Positions 36,106 through 47,051 of a stretch of DNA of 64,000 nucleotides are shown piece after piece; the first letter of the stretch is position 1; every line of letters begins with the position of its first letter. The DNA comes from Dichetophora obliterata (lineage: Eukaryota; Arthropoda; Insecta; Diptera; Sciomyzidae): the NCBI GenBank assembly GCA_963920525.1, contig OY986436.1, positions 91,847,868 to 91,911,867 on the forward strand, read 5' to 3'. The position numbers were made by a program, and so were the translations under genes. The notes below the pieces were generated by a model. It saw nothing but the letters and a program-made list of their open reading frames with translations, was not told where the DNA came from and ran no database searches.

Positions 36106-36522
36106 TGGTCCAGTTAGCCTCGCATGGCACAGCAGCGCATGCAACGCAGATAAGCAGCTAGCACACAGCTAAATAAATGGTGATTATGCAAAGCATAGTC
36201 ACATGGTCAAAATAAAACAATAAAAAAGAAGAATACAACGATTTTATTTTAATAAATTAACCGCACTTGATCAAACAATTTTACAACTTCACATCTGTTT
36301 TGCCAAAACGTCAAATACATAGAAGAATACACAGATATTAAAATGAAATAGATCTTCCATGTTTATCTATGTAGTCAGAGATGCATTTCTGTTTTTATCT
36401 GAGCATTGCCATGCGTTGCCATGTTGTGCATAATCAGATACACACAAATCTTATTAAACAGATTTCGATGTGACGCTTGTTAAGGCCATGCACTGCTATG
36501 CCATGCGAGGCTAACTGGACCA
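36106..36522. mobile_element. Harbinger-like MITE (TTA target)
   Basis: TTA duplicates lie at 36103-36105 and 36523-36525. The 24 bp inverted end starts TGGTCCAGTTAGCCTCGCAT. A 3 bp TTA/TAA duplication is typical of PIF/Harbinger elements. The 417 bp interior is non-coding, with GCATGC/CATGCG words near both ends. Confidence 0.85.
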
Positions 36523-37270
36523 TTAAGCTGTTATTGCGCATCGACACAGATATAACGTAAGACTACACTGTATAAATTGTATGTATGCAAAATTTTTGGA
36601 AGTATGTATGAAAAAATTTTTTATTTTTAGAAAATAACGGCATGGTGCGGAAACAAAGAGGTAAAATTAAAAAATTATGCATAACAAGGCATTACGATAA
36701 TTTCATGGCCAATATAAGGTAATTGTGGGGCATGCGATGTAGAAATTAATTAATCATTTAAAAGCGGCATGTCCACATATCATATCATATAGTGATCAGT
36801 TCTAAATACGTATAATTAAAGCATCTTACGCTGTCAATTTAGCCTTGGAAAATCACAATAAGCAGCATAAGCACACAAAAAAAACATATGTGTTTTTTAC
36901 TATTAGAAGGCCATTTTACATTTCCGTCTGCTTATCTGTATTTCACATTATCCGTCTGTCGGTCTGTTTCCTTTTGAAATTCCGTCCACTACTTACTAAT
37001 TTAATTTCGCAATACAAATCCGAGCAAAAAAAATATCCCATAATGCCTAGTAAAATTTCTGCAAAAAGCGCTTTAGCACTACTTTGTTTTCAGTGTGAGC
37101 TTTAAAGCGCTCATTAATACATACTCAAGATGAGAAAGTATAGGTGTGCAAAGCTGCCCGACACTGCTTTAAAATGTTCACTATATTTTGTTGAATGAAA
37201 TAAAATCCCTTATTAAAATTCGAAAAGTTTTCAGGCAACGAAAAAAGTTTTAAGGGCCTTAACTTTGAAA

Positions 37271-37824
37271 TAGTGATGGGCACTATCGAATGATTTCAAC
37301 TATCGATGGTTTGTTATCGAATGATTTCAACTATCGAACAATTCGTTCGAATATTTCGTTTATTCAATTACTTTAAAAAAAAGTAAATAGTACACGAAAC
37401 TATCGAATGATTTAAACTATCGAATAATTCATTAATTCGAATTAAAAAAATTGTAACTAGTAACAAAAACAATCGTACGATTTTTAATATCGAATATATT
37501 ATTCATTCATTAAAATTTAAAAAATAGTAGCTAGTTCAAAGATCAAATGATTTTTGCTATCAATTCAAGTATTCATTTATTCGACTTAAAAAACCTCTAA
37601 ATAGATATTAACTGGTGTGATTTATTTATTTATATTTAAACACAAATCAAGCAGTGTTGTTAAACGTACTTTTCCAGTTAAATTTGCAGTACTCATAATT
37701 ATGAAGGTAAGCAAACGAAAGGCAAATGAAAAATCTATCGAATAAAAAAAAAACTATCGAATGAATGAATAATTTTGAACTATCGAATAATTTGAATATT
37801 TTAATTCGATAGTTCCCATCACTA
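37271..37824. mobile_element. hAT MITE with subterminal ACTATCGAAT repeats
   Basis: The perfect 8 bp duplication CTTTGAAA lies at 37263-37270 and 37825-37832. Ends are TAGTGATGGG(C)ACTATCGAA and its inverse. ACTATCGAATGATTT-type words recur at least six times, mainly in the left 250 bp. They are candidate transposase-binding sites. It is 554 bp and non-coding. Confidence 0.92.
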
Positions 37825-37832
37825 CTTTGAAA

Positions 37833-40261
37833 CGGCAGGAGTAATATCAAAAATATTTCTTTTTAAATTGCTTAGAATTTTTCCATTATTCATCACTTCA
37901 TTTTTTTTATTTTGATGTAATTTTTAAAAGTTATGAAGCGTTTTTAAAATAATGTACGCTTATTTTATGAAAAAATGCAATATGTGACACACAAATGACA
38001 TAAAAATTTGCCAAAACTTCTGATTTATGTACATTAAAGTAAAGTTTGGACATTTGTCTTTCGAAATGAAGACTCAAAGACTTAGAAAATGTCTGTTATT
38101 GACAAACTTTTGTTTGGAGTTCGAAAAATCTCCGAAAAACCTTATTTTTAGGGAAAACCCGATTAGCGTCACCACTAAAGCTCTTCCAAAAAATTTGCAA
38201 AAAATCTCAAAAATACTTGACCTCATAACCTTTCAAAAAAAGCTTGAGCAAAAAAATTGTTTTTTGGGACACATAAAATACGTTCTGAATTAAAAAAATT
38301 AATTTTTTAAATCATTCATATAATAGGTATGTTTTCGTACTCGATTGTAAGAACTTGCAAGCTGCTAGAACTGACTCATGATGGAAAATGAAATCAGTAG
38401 ATTGTTGTCAATGCGGTACAGAGCTGCCAGGTATGGCGATATCTCGCCAAACTGGCGGTTTGGCGAGAAGTTTTATGATTTGGCGAGTTGACAAAAAAGT
38501 GGCGGTTTCAACATTTTTTTTTGGCGATATTTTGGCGAGATTCCCTAAAAATAAGATCAAACGCTTTTTTGCGTTATACAACACTTTTTACATAGCAAAA
38601 ATTTTTCCCGTCTCTAACACTTAATTTGACGAGCAACAGTCAAAAAGTATAAACGAGTAGAAGAGGTCCAGCCACTCAATGTTAAATTTTTCCCCTCAAT
38701 CTCGATGAGGTCCGCAAGAGGTGTCCCAAAATTATAGCGCAGCTGCAGCGGCACAGCGCTGCCGCTTTACAGCCAATTTCGAAAATCTCTTTTGGGACTA
38801 GCGACATAAGACCAGGGACTAGCGAATTAAAAATGAAAATATGTGCGCACAAGCGAGCTAGAAATAGATTCTCTTTTTTAAATGTGTTGGCTTCTTTCTT
38901 CCTTTTATGTTCGCAATAGAATCGATTGAAGTTCTTATTATAGGAAAAAAATGTTTGTTAACATTTTATTTTCTATATTTTTGATCATTTCGGCTGTAAG
39001 CACAAGGGAGCAAAACGATAGCTTCTTTTTTAATGCCCTTGCCTGTTTCTTCCTATTAGAATATCTGAAGAAATATTGCAAATTATTGAATGAAAATAAA
39101 ATTTGACAGGTTCTTATTTGCATGTCATGTTGCCAAATTTATTGTGTTTCCAGTTGGACATTCTTGTTGTGATTTTTTGCAAGAAAGATTTTCAGATATT
39201 TCATTAGCCGAATAGAAAGACGGATTTCTGATTCGGCTAATGAAATAATTATTGCCTAATCATGAGTTGAAAAAATGTTTGTTCAATAACAGAACAAAAG
39301 AATGCATTTTAAAAAATGTTCCTCTAGTTTATATGGAAGATATTAGCAAATAATAATCAAATTAAATTGGATTCAAAGTATTTGCTTTGAAAATTTTATT
39401 ATTGCACTGTTGTTAAATCTAGAAAATTTTTTTGTGACGAGGCTCGAATCATGACGAAATTAGAATATCTTTCTATACGAGACTCGAAAATTTTTACTCT
39501 CAACAAATCGCCGCCTAAGAAAGTTCACTTAAAAAATCTTAAGACAGTGTTGATCATGAAGTTTACTTGAAGGACTAATGCGTTAAAAAATATTTTTCAT
39601 CGTGGCTTTCGGCAAAGCTAAAAACCAAAATTGCAACAATAAAATGCACATGCAAAAACAGTCATCTGAAACATCAGGGATAGTCATCTCACTGTGGGCT
39701 CAGATCAATGCTGCAAGGTGTAAGTGAAAAAAATCTCCATTTTGCATAGAAAAAACACTTTTCCCAGTTTTTTACTTCGAGTTTCCCCGCTTTTTCCCCC
39801 GATTTTTCTTTGCCTTATGAATAGCATTTAAAAGTAGTAGCAAGTATAAGTTTTATTTCATTTTACTATAAAAAAGCATATATACAAAGCAAATACATAC
39901 ATATATTTCTTTAAAAAAAATATAAATCTATCTGTCTATACTATTATATAAAATTTAAGTGCAAATTTACTGTTACCATTTTACTCCAAAAGTACTGGCC
40001 CGATTTTTATGTAAAAAATTTTAAAATAACTTTTTTGTGCTACAGCATTTTATAGGGGTATTTTCTTTTCGAATTAATAATACAGTACGCACTTGATTAT
40101 ATTTACACTTGATTATGTTGACCAAGCGACTATATTTACAGTCTTAAATTTCTAAAACTTTATATGAACCCTTAGTTATATTTACCAAGGATATTTTTCG
40201 TTCTCAATTTTATTTACAATTCTTGTAAGGAAAAAGAAAAAAAAAACAAAATAACGGTGTT
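37833..40261. other. Non-coding region with short repeats
   Basis: 38280-38425 is the second copy of the 11.3 kb dispersed repeat. At 38430-38560 GGCGA/TCGCC words recur, including the palindrome TGGCGATATCTCGCCA. TCTATACTATTATATAAAAT near 39947 resembles a Helitron 5' end. No gene is seen. Confidence 0.5.
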
Positions 40262-41453
40262 TAATCATGAGTGAAAACTCGTGAAATTAGCCATCTAAAA
40301 GAAGAAGTCGTAATTTTTATATGTTTTATGGATATTTTTTAACTGTGTATGAAAAAAAATTAATTGCAATTTTTTTGTAGGTTTTTTTTCAATGAGCTAC
40401 AAAGAATTTAGTTTTAGGCCTTTGTTTTAGTTAAATTAATTTTGCTAAGTAACGGCTTTTTAAAATTTCTTGCCAAGTACTCTTAATACACGTTAAATTA
40501 CAAAAATGATTTTTTTAAAATTTTTCTTTAAAATTAATAAGTTTTTTATAAAAATGTCTTGCGAAAATGTGATCCATTTGTATGGGAGGTACTTCAACCA
40601 ACTGCCCAATCACGCCTTAATTTAGCACATATCCTTTAAATGACGTACTTGATGATTGCCTAAGTTTTTGTTATTGTGGCGTTACTGGTTCTCCAGATAT
40701 TGCTAAAATGTGATCCATTTTTATGGGAGCTGCCACTCCCACTTGTCCAATCACGCCTACTTTTGACACATTTCCTTTAAATGATGCACTTGATGACTGC
40801 CTAAGTTTCTGTTGTCATGGCTTAACTGGGTTTTTAGATATTGCAAAAAATAAGACCCATTTGTATTGAAGGTGCCACGCCTACTTGTCCAAATATTTAA
40901 AAACATTTTTTGTACTTTTCTGTGCCTAAAGCACTAAAAAGTCATCAAAATAATTTATTCCCTCTAGTTTGTACCAATCCTTCCATTGTGCAGTGCTCTC
41001 TCTGTATAGCTCGCACAAGAAAGGTAGAGCAGGTTTTAATCATTTCATAACAGAATTGTTTACGGAGAATACATAATTTTTCTTTTTTTGTATTATTTCT
41101 AAATTTGTATTAATGTGTATTATTTTCTTAAAAATTTTCCATACACATTTTTCTAAAAAAATTTTATAAAAAACTTATTAAGTTTAAAGAAATTTTTTTT
41201 TAAAACAATAATTTTTGTAATTTAACTTGGCCCAAATATCAAGAAATTTTAACGAGCTGTTACTTAGCAAAATTTATTTTACTTAAACAGTGGACTAAAA
41301 CTAAATTATTTGTAACTCAATGAAAAAAAACTTGAAAAAACTTGCAATTTATTTTTTTTTCATATACACTTCATACTATCCATAAAAGATATTAAAACTA
41401 CGACTTCTTGTTTTAGGTGGCTAGTTTCACGAATTTTCACTCTTATTGTTTTT
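40262..41453. repeat. Long inverted repeat around a tandem core
   Basis: The left arm, about 40262-40560, reads inversely at about 41150-41453. Shared words include AAGAAGTCGTA, TTTTATGGATA, AATTTAGTTTTAG and TTTTGCTAAGTAAC. Arms are about 300 bp and around 80% alike by eye. No protein motif. Confidence 0.8.
40563..40905 (+). repeat. About 140 bp tandem repeat, 2.4 copies
   Basis: Units begin AAAATGTGATCCATTTGTAT and contain CAATCACGCC, CCTTTAAATGA and CTTGATGA(T/C)TGCCTAAG. They lie in the centre of the 40262-41453 inverted repeat. Confidence 0.85.
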
Positions 41454-41518
41454 GTTTTCACACGAATTGTAACTTCTATGGAAGCATGCTTTTATTTCGT
41501 TTGGCACGTATAGTCTAA

Positions 41519-41881
41519 AGGCCCCTATAGACGAGCAACTAATCGCACAACTGGTTGATAAAATGGTTGCTGGTTGATGAAAATAAGCAGTGTGTAGGTG
41601 AGTTTTTGGTTTTTTCAGTTTTTCAACCAGTTTTCCAACCAGTTGCTGAAAATCAAAAAGTTTTGATTTTTTTCGGCTGAAGCTCATCGAGTTGATCAAC
41701 TAGTTGTCGTGTTTTAAGCAAACTTAGCAACTAAACGGAAAACTGAATTTTTGTTGAAGTTCTGCTATGGGCATTTTATAAATAAAATGTTTTGAACTAA
41801 ATTTTAACATCTGCCGTCAATTGAAAGTTGTGTCTGTAGGAAAAAACACAAACCTTAAGGCCCCGTCGTCTATAGGGGCCT
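41519..41881. mobile_element. Harbinger-like MITE (TAA target), first of an abutting pair
   Basis: TAA lies at 41516-41518 and 41882-41884. The inverted end is AGGCCCCTATAGACGA. A second GGCCCCGTCG word sits next to the right end. 363 bp, non-coding. Confidence 0.85.
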
Positions 41882-41884
41882 TAA

Positions 41885-42047
41885 GGGAGTGTTGATAGTG
41901 CCACTTACAAACGAGCAGAGCCGAGCTGAAACTCAAAAGTGCATTGGGGTAAAAGAGATGCATGATTTTCTTACTCTATTGCTCCCATGCGTTTTTAAAT
42001 GTCACCTCGGTTCGGAAAATCAACAAGCCGCCACTATAAACGCGCCC
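41885..42047. mobile_element. Harbinger-like MITE (TAA target), second of an abutting pair
   Basis: TAA lies at 41882-41884 (shared with the previous element) and 42048-42050. Inverted ends GGGAGTGTTGATAGTGCC and GGGCGCGTTTATAGTGGC agree at most positions. 163 bp, non-coding. Different family from its neighbour. Confidence 0.75.
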
Positions 42048-42050
42048 TAA

Positions 42051-43717
42051 GAAGTACAACTGTGGCCTTCTAGTAAAAAAGATAAATTATAAGCGATATT
42101 GTATCGATATTATGACTAGAACGATAAGTTTTTGAGATCAACCTTACAATCATTATAGAAAATTGTTAAAAATTCTTTGAAATATACATATTATTATTAT
42201 GCAAACTTAAACATTCTGAATTTATAACAATTTCAAAGAAATTGTATATATTTCATTAAAGATTACGTGCGGAGAAGAGAAAATCAGAAAAAGCTCATCA
42301 GAACATGCACCGCTTATGGGAAGACAAAAACCAAACGAAACTAATTTTTTTATTTTCGGAAACATTTCGTCCGAATCGATGGAACATATAACTCCTTTTC
42401 AAAATTCCTAGGCTGTTTCTGGTGGTATATTTGAAAAATGTATATTTTTTAGTGACCCATATTCTTGATCAAACACGTTCCACTCGGATTAAGAATTTAC
42501 GTTTGGAAATAAGTGCATAAGAGAACCAATGATGAAAATAGTTTTTTTAAACATATTGGGTCCATAAAAGCAAATAGCTTAAAGGCTTTCCTGACATCAG
42601 TAAAGTCAAACCTATTTCAAATTTCTTCGCCAGCGATAATAAGAAATCAGCAAAAATGTCAAGTCACGCTATGCTTAAAGTTTTATTTTTTATTTTCCTA
42701 TAAATGAATGGCCCTAAATATAGCTAATCTAGTTTTAAGAAATTGTAGTAAAGGATTACTATAACAAAACTACACTTGAGATTATCAATACCACAACACA
42801 CATTTAGAGCTGAAAAGTTTGGCTTCGACAGTGCGGCCCGAAAAATTTAATGGAAGATGTTGGAATTTTTTTTTATTTTCCCCGTTTTTATAGATAATTT
42901 CCCCGCCTCCGTAAAAAGAAGTAGCTTAAAAGAATAAATCATGAAAAGTACCACAATATGTAGTAATTTATGTTTTATGCTTTTTTAAAGTGTACCGTTA
43001 ATTTTCGTTGCAATATAATTATGTTGACACCATGTATTAAAAGTTTTATTTTAAAGCGACCGTTTATTTTAGGTAATTTTTTTACTTTATAATTATATAA
43101 CTTTTAAAGACAACTTTTTAATTTTTGGATAAAATATATTAATATAGCAGGAATCCGTAGTTGTTCATCTAAAACAAAAAAAATAAATTTTTTAGGTTCT
43201 GCTCAAATTTTTTGAGCTTTTAATGGAAGATTTTAGGAAAATGCTTATGTTAACTAAAATAGTTAACCCGAAATAGTCAAAAAATAAACCCGATTTTTGA
43301 CTAAAAGTAATTTTTAAAGTTATGAAAAAATTTATTTCTTTTAAATAAAAATCGAACTATAAAAAGTACCAATTGTATCTGCATAATAAGTGCATACAAT
43401 TTGGTAGCGATCCTTGGCTAGTTTTCGAGTAATGCTGTCCATCGGTTTCAAACGCAATTAAAGTTTTAACATGTATAGTTTTCATTGTCTTTTTTCTTAA
43501 TTTTTTCTTACAACTACAATAATTTTTATTTAATTGACTCAAAACTTTCTGAGAATGTTTTTACGATATTATACATACGAAAATGGTGAAAAAATTGATT
43601 TTTGGTCTTCGAATAACTTAAATGGTCCCTTCTGTTAAATATTAAATACTAGTCTTTTAATAAGAAGCTATCAACCCTGTAATTATTGATGTTCGGCCAA
43701 ATGCTTAAAATGCTCTT
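42051..43717. other. Non-coding spacer
   Basis: No gene or clear element recognised. Confidence 0.5.
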
Positions 43718-43719
43718 TA

Positions 43720-43832
43720 CACCGCCTGAACATTCAAGATGGCGGCCAATGTTTGTTCGCGATTGATGTTCAGTACTCCGAACGAAGAATTTATTGCAAT
43801 AAATTGTTCGCGATGAATTTTTTCAGGCGGTC
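43720..43832. mobile_element. Short TA-flanked MITE
   Basis: TA lies at 43718-43719 and 43833-43834. The end CACCGCCTGAA reads inversely as GACCGCCTGAA. Internal palindromes include AATTTATTGCAATAAATT. 113 bp. Confidence 0.45.
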
Positions 43833-43994
43833 TAAGTCCACAGTCAAACATCAGTTTCGTCAACGGATTTTTGTTTTTCTTTGTTTTCGTTGCATGCATT
43901 TGGGCATTTCCACAGAAAAGTCTATAGTGACCAAAAAATTATAACTTATTAAAAACTTATTATTTTATGTTATTATCTAAAAGAAACATTTTAA

Positions 43995-44690
43995 TTTTAT
44001 TAATTTAAGCAATTTCTTAATTTAAGCAATTTCTTAACCATTTCATTAACCATATTGATAAAATCATCTGCACTGTTTCACAAATGTAGTTTTTCTTTTT
44101 CTTAAATGTTTAGAAAATGTTTCGTAAACTTTTTTGTTTTAGTAAAAAAGGAAGGCATTGTATAAAGATAATGAAAAAATGGTTGAGACATAGAAAGGAC
44201 AATATATTAAATTTGTTTTTTAATTACTAAATTGCATAATTACTTAACTATCTAATTACTTAATAACACAATTGAACTACAATGGAAATATAAGTAAGGT
44301 AACTCCACATCAAAAAGCCAAATAAAAAAGAAACCAGAGAAGATTTGTAAATTTGATCACTTGGAAAATAAACTTATGGTATTTAAAGCCCTTCTAGTTA
44401 AGCTCTTAAAAGTTGCATACAAAAAGTCTTGCCCAATTCAGAGAATTTTGCAAATTTTGTAAGCCAAATCAAAATTCACTTCTGTTTTTTGTAATGTAAC
44501 GCCAGCACATAATTTTGCTTATATCTTAAAATCCATAGGGTCGATTGTTGTCATTGTTTTTACTTAATATAGTGATACTTAATTACTATGCAAATATAAA
44601 AAAGTGTTTTTAAAAATTAGACATTTTCATTCGTTTTTTTTAATACTTTTTTGTACAAATTGTCCGTAACGCCAGTTTTTAACGGCAGAA
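43995..44690. repeat. Dispersed repeat, copy 2
   Basis: Direct counterpart of 22858-23500, with small indels throughout. Confidence 0.8.
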
Positions 44691-46045
44691 CTTGATATCA
44701 ATTTCTGATTTGATTGGCAAATCAATTTCTTGATAATTGATAACAACTATTGGTACCTCCTTAGTGTTAAAATATTAAGTTTATATCTTATTTATTTATT
44801 TAATTGGAGTATAATTTTAAATTACTATATAATATATCTATACTATTCTATAAAAGCCTTTGTGTCACGAACGGATGTTCCAAAATCACACGAGAACCAC
44901 TGAACTGATTTAGACGATCGTAGTAGGCTATGTAAAATTTGCAACGCCTACTTTTCACGACCACTACATGCAAAAATGATTTTTTTTTTTAGATTGAACC
45001 AACGCTCAGGGGATGCCCCCTATAAATGTATAAGCATTGTGTTGATCCGGAAGATGGGTGATAGTAAGTTGGAGGGTGGATAGATGGAGTAGTGTCAGTG
45101 AAGATTTGTTTTGAATTTGCACAGCTCAAAACTGCCGGGAAACACGTTCGCAGGGAGACTATTCCACAACTTAAAGAAGGAATTCCATGAGACTATTCCA
45201 TGCGACTAAAGAAGGAATTATCGCGGTAATGCGAGGATCTATTGGGCATCGATGCAATGGTAAAGGGGTGGGCCTGGATAGCTGCCCGAGTGGAACTGGG
45301 AAAAACACGTGCTGGTTGCGTCAGGCCATGTTTCTCCCTTGAGCCCTTCCCATGGTAATACCTATAAAGAAGGCTTAGGCAACCAACATTACGTCGATGC
45401 CTAAGAGAGTTGAGAGAGAATGAAATACTTTCATCCCCTATCAAATATATTGCACGACGTTGAATTCGATCCAAAAGCTCCAAATAAGATTTTAAAGCCC
45501 CTTCCCAAATGTACGAATTATACTCCATTTTCGGCCTAATATGTGAGGTGTAAAAAACCTAGGCACTTAACCGCTTCTTTCGACACATCGAAAATATGAT
45601 CATTCCAACGAAGATCAGATTGGATCGATATGCCCAGAACGTCGATAGCGGCTGATTCTACAAGATCCACACCATTCATATTGAGGGGAGCTAAGGTGCA
45701 ATCCACACGCTCATTGGCGTCAGAAGCGGGGGAAAAGGGGGCAGTTTCCCCCCACTTTTTTAGCTAGATAAACAATTTAAAAGGAAAACTTCAAAAGTTA
45801 TTCAAAATATCAGTTTTTTTTACAACAATAATATTTTTGTATTATATATTTTCCTCTTCTTTCTCTCTTCTTCATAAGCATGCTTGCGGATAACCATTTT
45901 CTTTCTCTGTGTTTGCAAAAAGATAGAACAAAATGTAGAGTTTCTACTGCAAACCCACCACTTCAGTTTAAAAGCACCCTTAAGTATGTAGCTTAATGCT
46001 TGTTGATTTTGCAACTCTGGTAAGAAAAAATTTGACATGTTCTTA

Positions 46046-46362
46046 GGGGCTTTCCATATTGGACGACATGTTGTACGATAAGTTAGATGGAAAACTAATA
46101 TGACTATTTGATTGAGCGTTCGAACGATTCAACTTTTAAAGCAACATCATTAATTGCAAGCTCTCAAGCAGAACACATCCGGCTAATAGCTAAGCAACTT
46201 TTAGATGCCCTAACAATTGAGCAGTAATTTTACATAGTTGTACAATATTGTACAAACAGCAGAAAAACCAAAAATTTCGACTATCGTTTTAGCTTGCGCA
46301 TGGTACTACATGTTGTACAATCTGCCATGTTGGTCCAATGTTTTGGACCATGCGAAAGCCCC
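46046..46362. mobile_element. MITE nested in the hAT element
   Basis: TA lies at 46044-46045 and 46363-46364. Inverted ends GGGGCTTTCC/GGGGCTTTCG are followed on both sides by ATGTTGTAC(G/A)A words. 317 bp, non-coding. Confidence 0.65.
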
Positions 46363-46553
46363 TACTGTCAATTAGCTGATTAAAATCCACCTCGACGCTT
46401 TGAAGAAACATCAAATCCGGTTCCTTCAGTACAGTTGCCATTATATGATCGGCTACGAAAAGATTATTTCGAAATTTTAGATCTTCTCTCAAATGAGATA
46501 ACGGCTAGATTCGATCAAACAGGTTGATATTTTACTTTCTTTTATTTTTGCAA

Positions 46554-46629
46554 GTTTACACCAGCTTCACTCAACCGACTCACTTTGATTTAACATTCGG
46601 TGAGTCGGTTGAGTGAAGCTAGTGTAAAC
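46554..46629. repeat. 30 bp hairpin in the hAT element
   Basis: Arms 46554-46583 and 46600-46629 carry AGCTTCACTCAACCGACTCA, with one mismatch over 30 bp and a 16 nt loop. It may be a tiny MITE or a transcriptional structure. Confidence 0.88.
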
Positions 46630-46660
46630 TGTCACTTTGTAAATCTTATTGTACATTTAA

Positions 46661-47051
46661 ACAGATCTTGACACTCTGGAATCGTTGGGAAATATTGTAA
46701 TCGAAGCCTTTAACGGAAAAGTGCCTTCTGAACAAAATCTAAAAACAAAACTTGATCTTTATGCAGATGACTTTTTTGCAGATGAAATTGCTGAAGCAAT
46801 TGCCTGGCCAAACACCTTGAAATTGTAGTGGCATTGTATCCCAATTTGCGAAAAATTCAGTTACTGTAAAAAAACTATTAAATGAAGTTGAAAAACTTAT
46901 TGCTTTGCTTTTGACTGTGCCTGCATCAGCAGCTTCATCTGAGCGTTCTTTTAGTGCACTAAGACGACTTAAAACGTATCTTCGAGCAACTATGAAACAG
47001 AAACGACTCACTCATGCGGCACTTATACACATTCACAAAGATAAAACGTAA
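46661..47051 (+). pseudogene. hAT transposase C-terminal remnant
   Basis: Reading from 46661 gives a stretch with EQNLKTKLDLYADDFFADEI. After a frameshift near 46860 comes the hallmark hAT dimerisation block: TVPASAASSERSFSALRRLK, then YLRATMKQKRLTHAALIHIH, stop at 47049-47051. Upstream catalytic parts (RNase H-like fold and its insertion domain) are missing. The last 64 codons are open. Confidence 0.88.
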
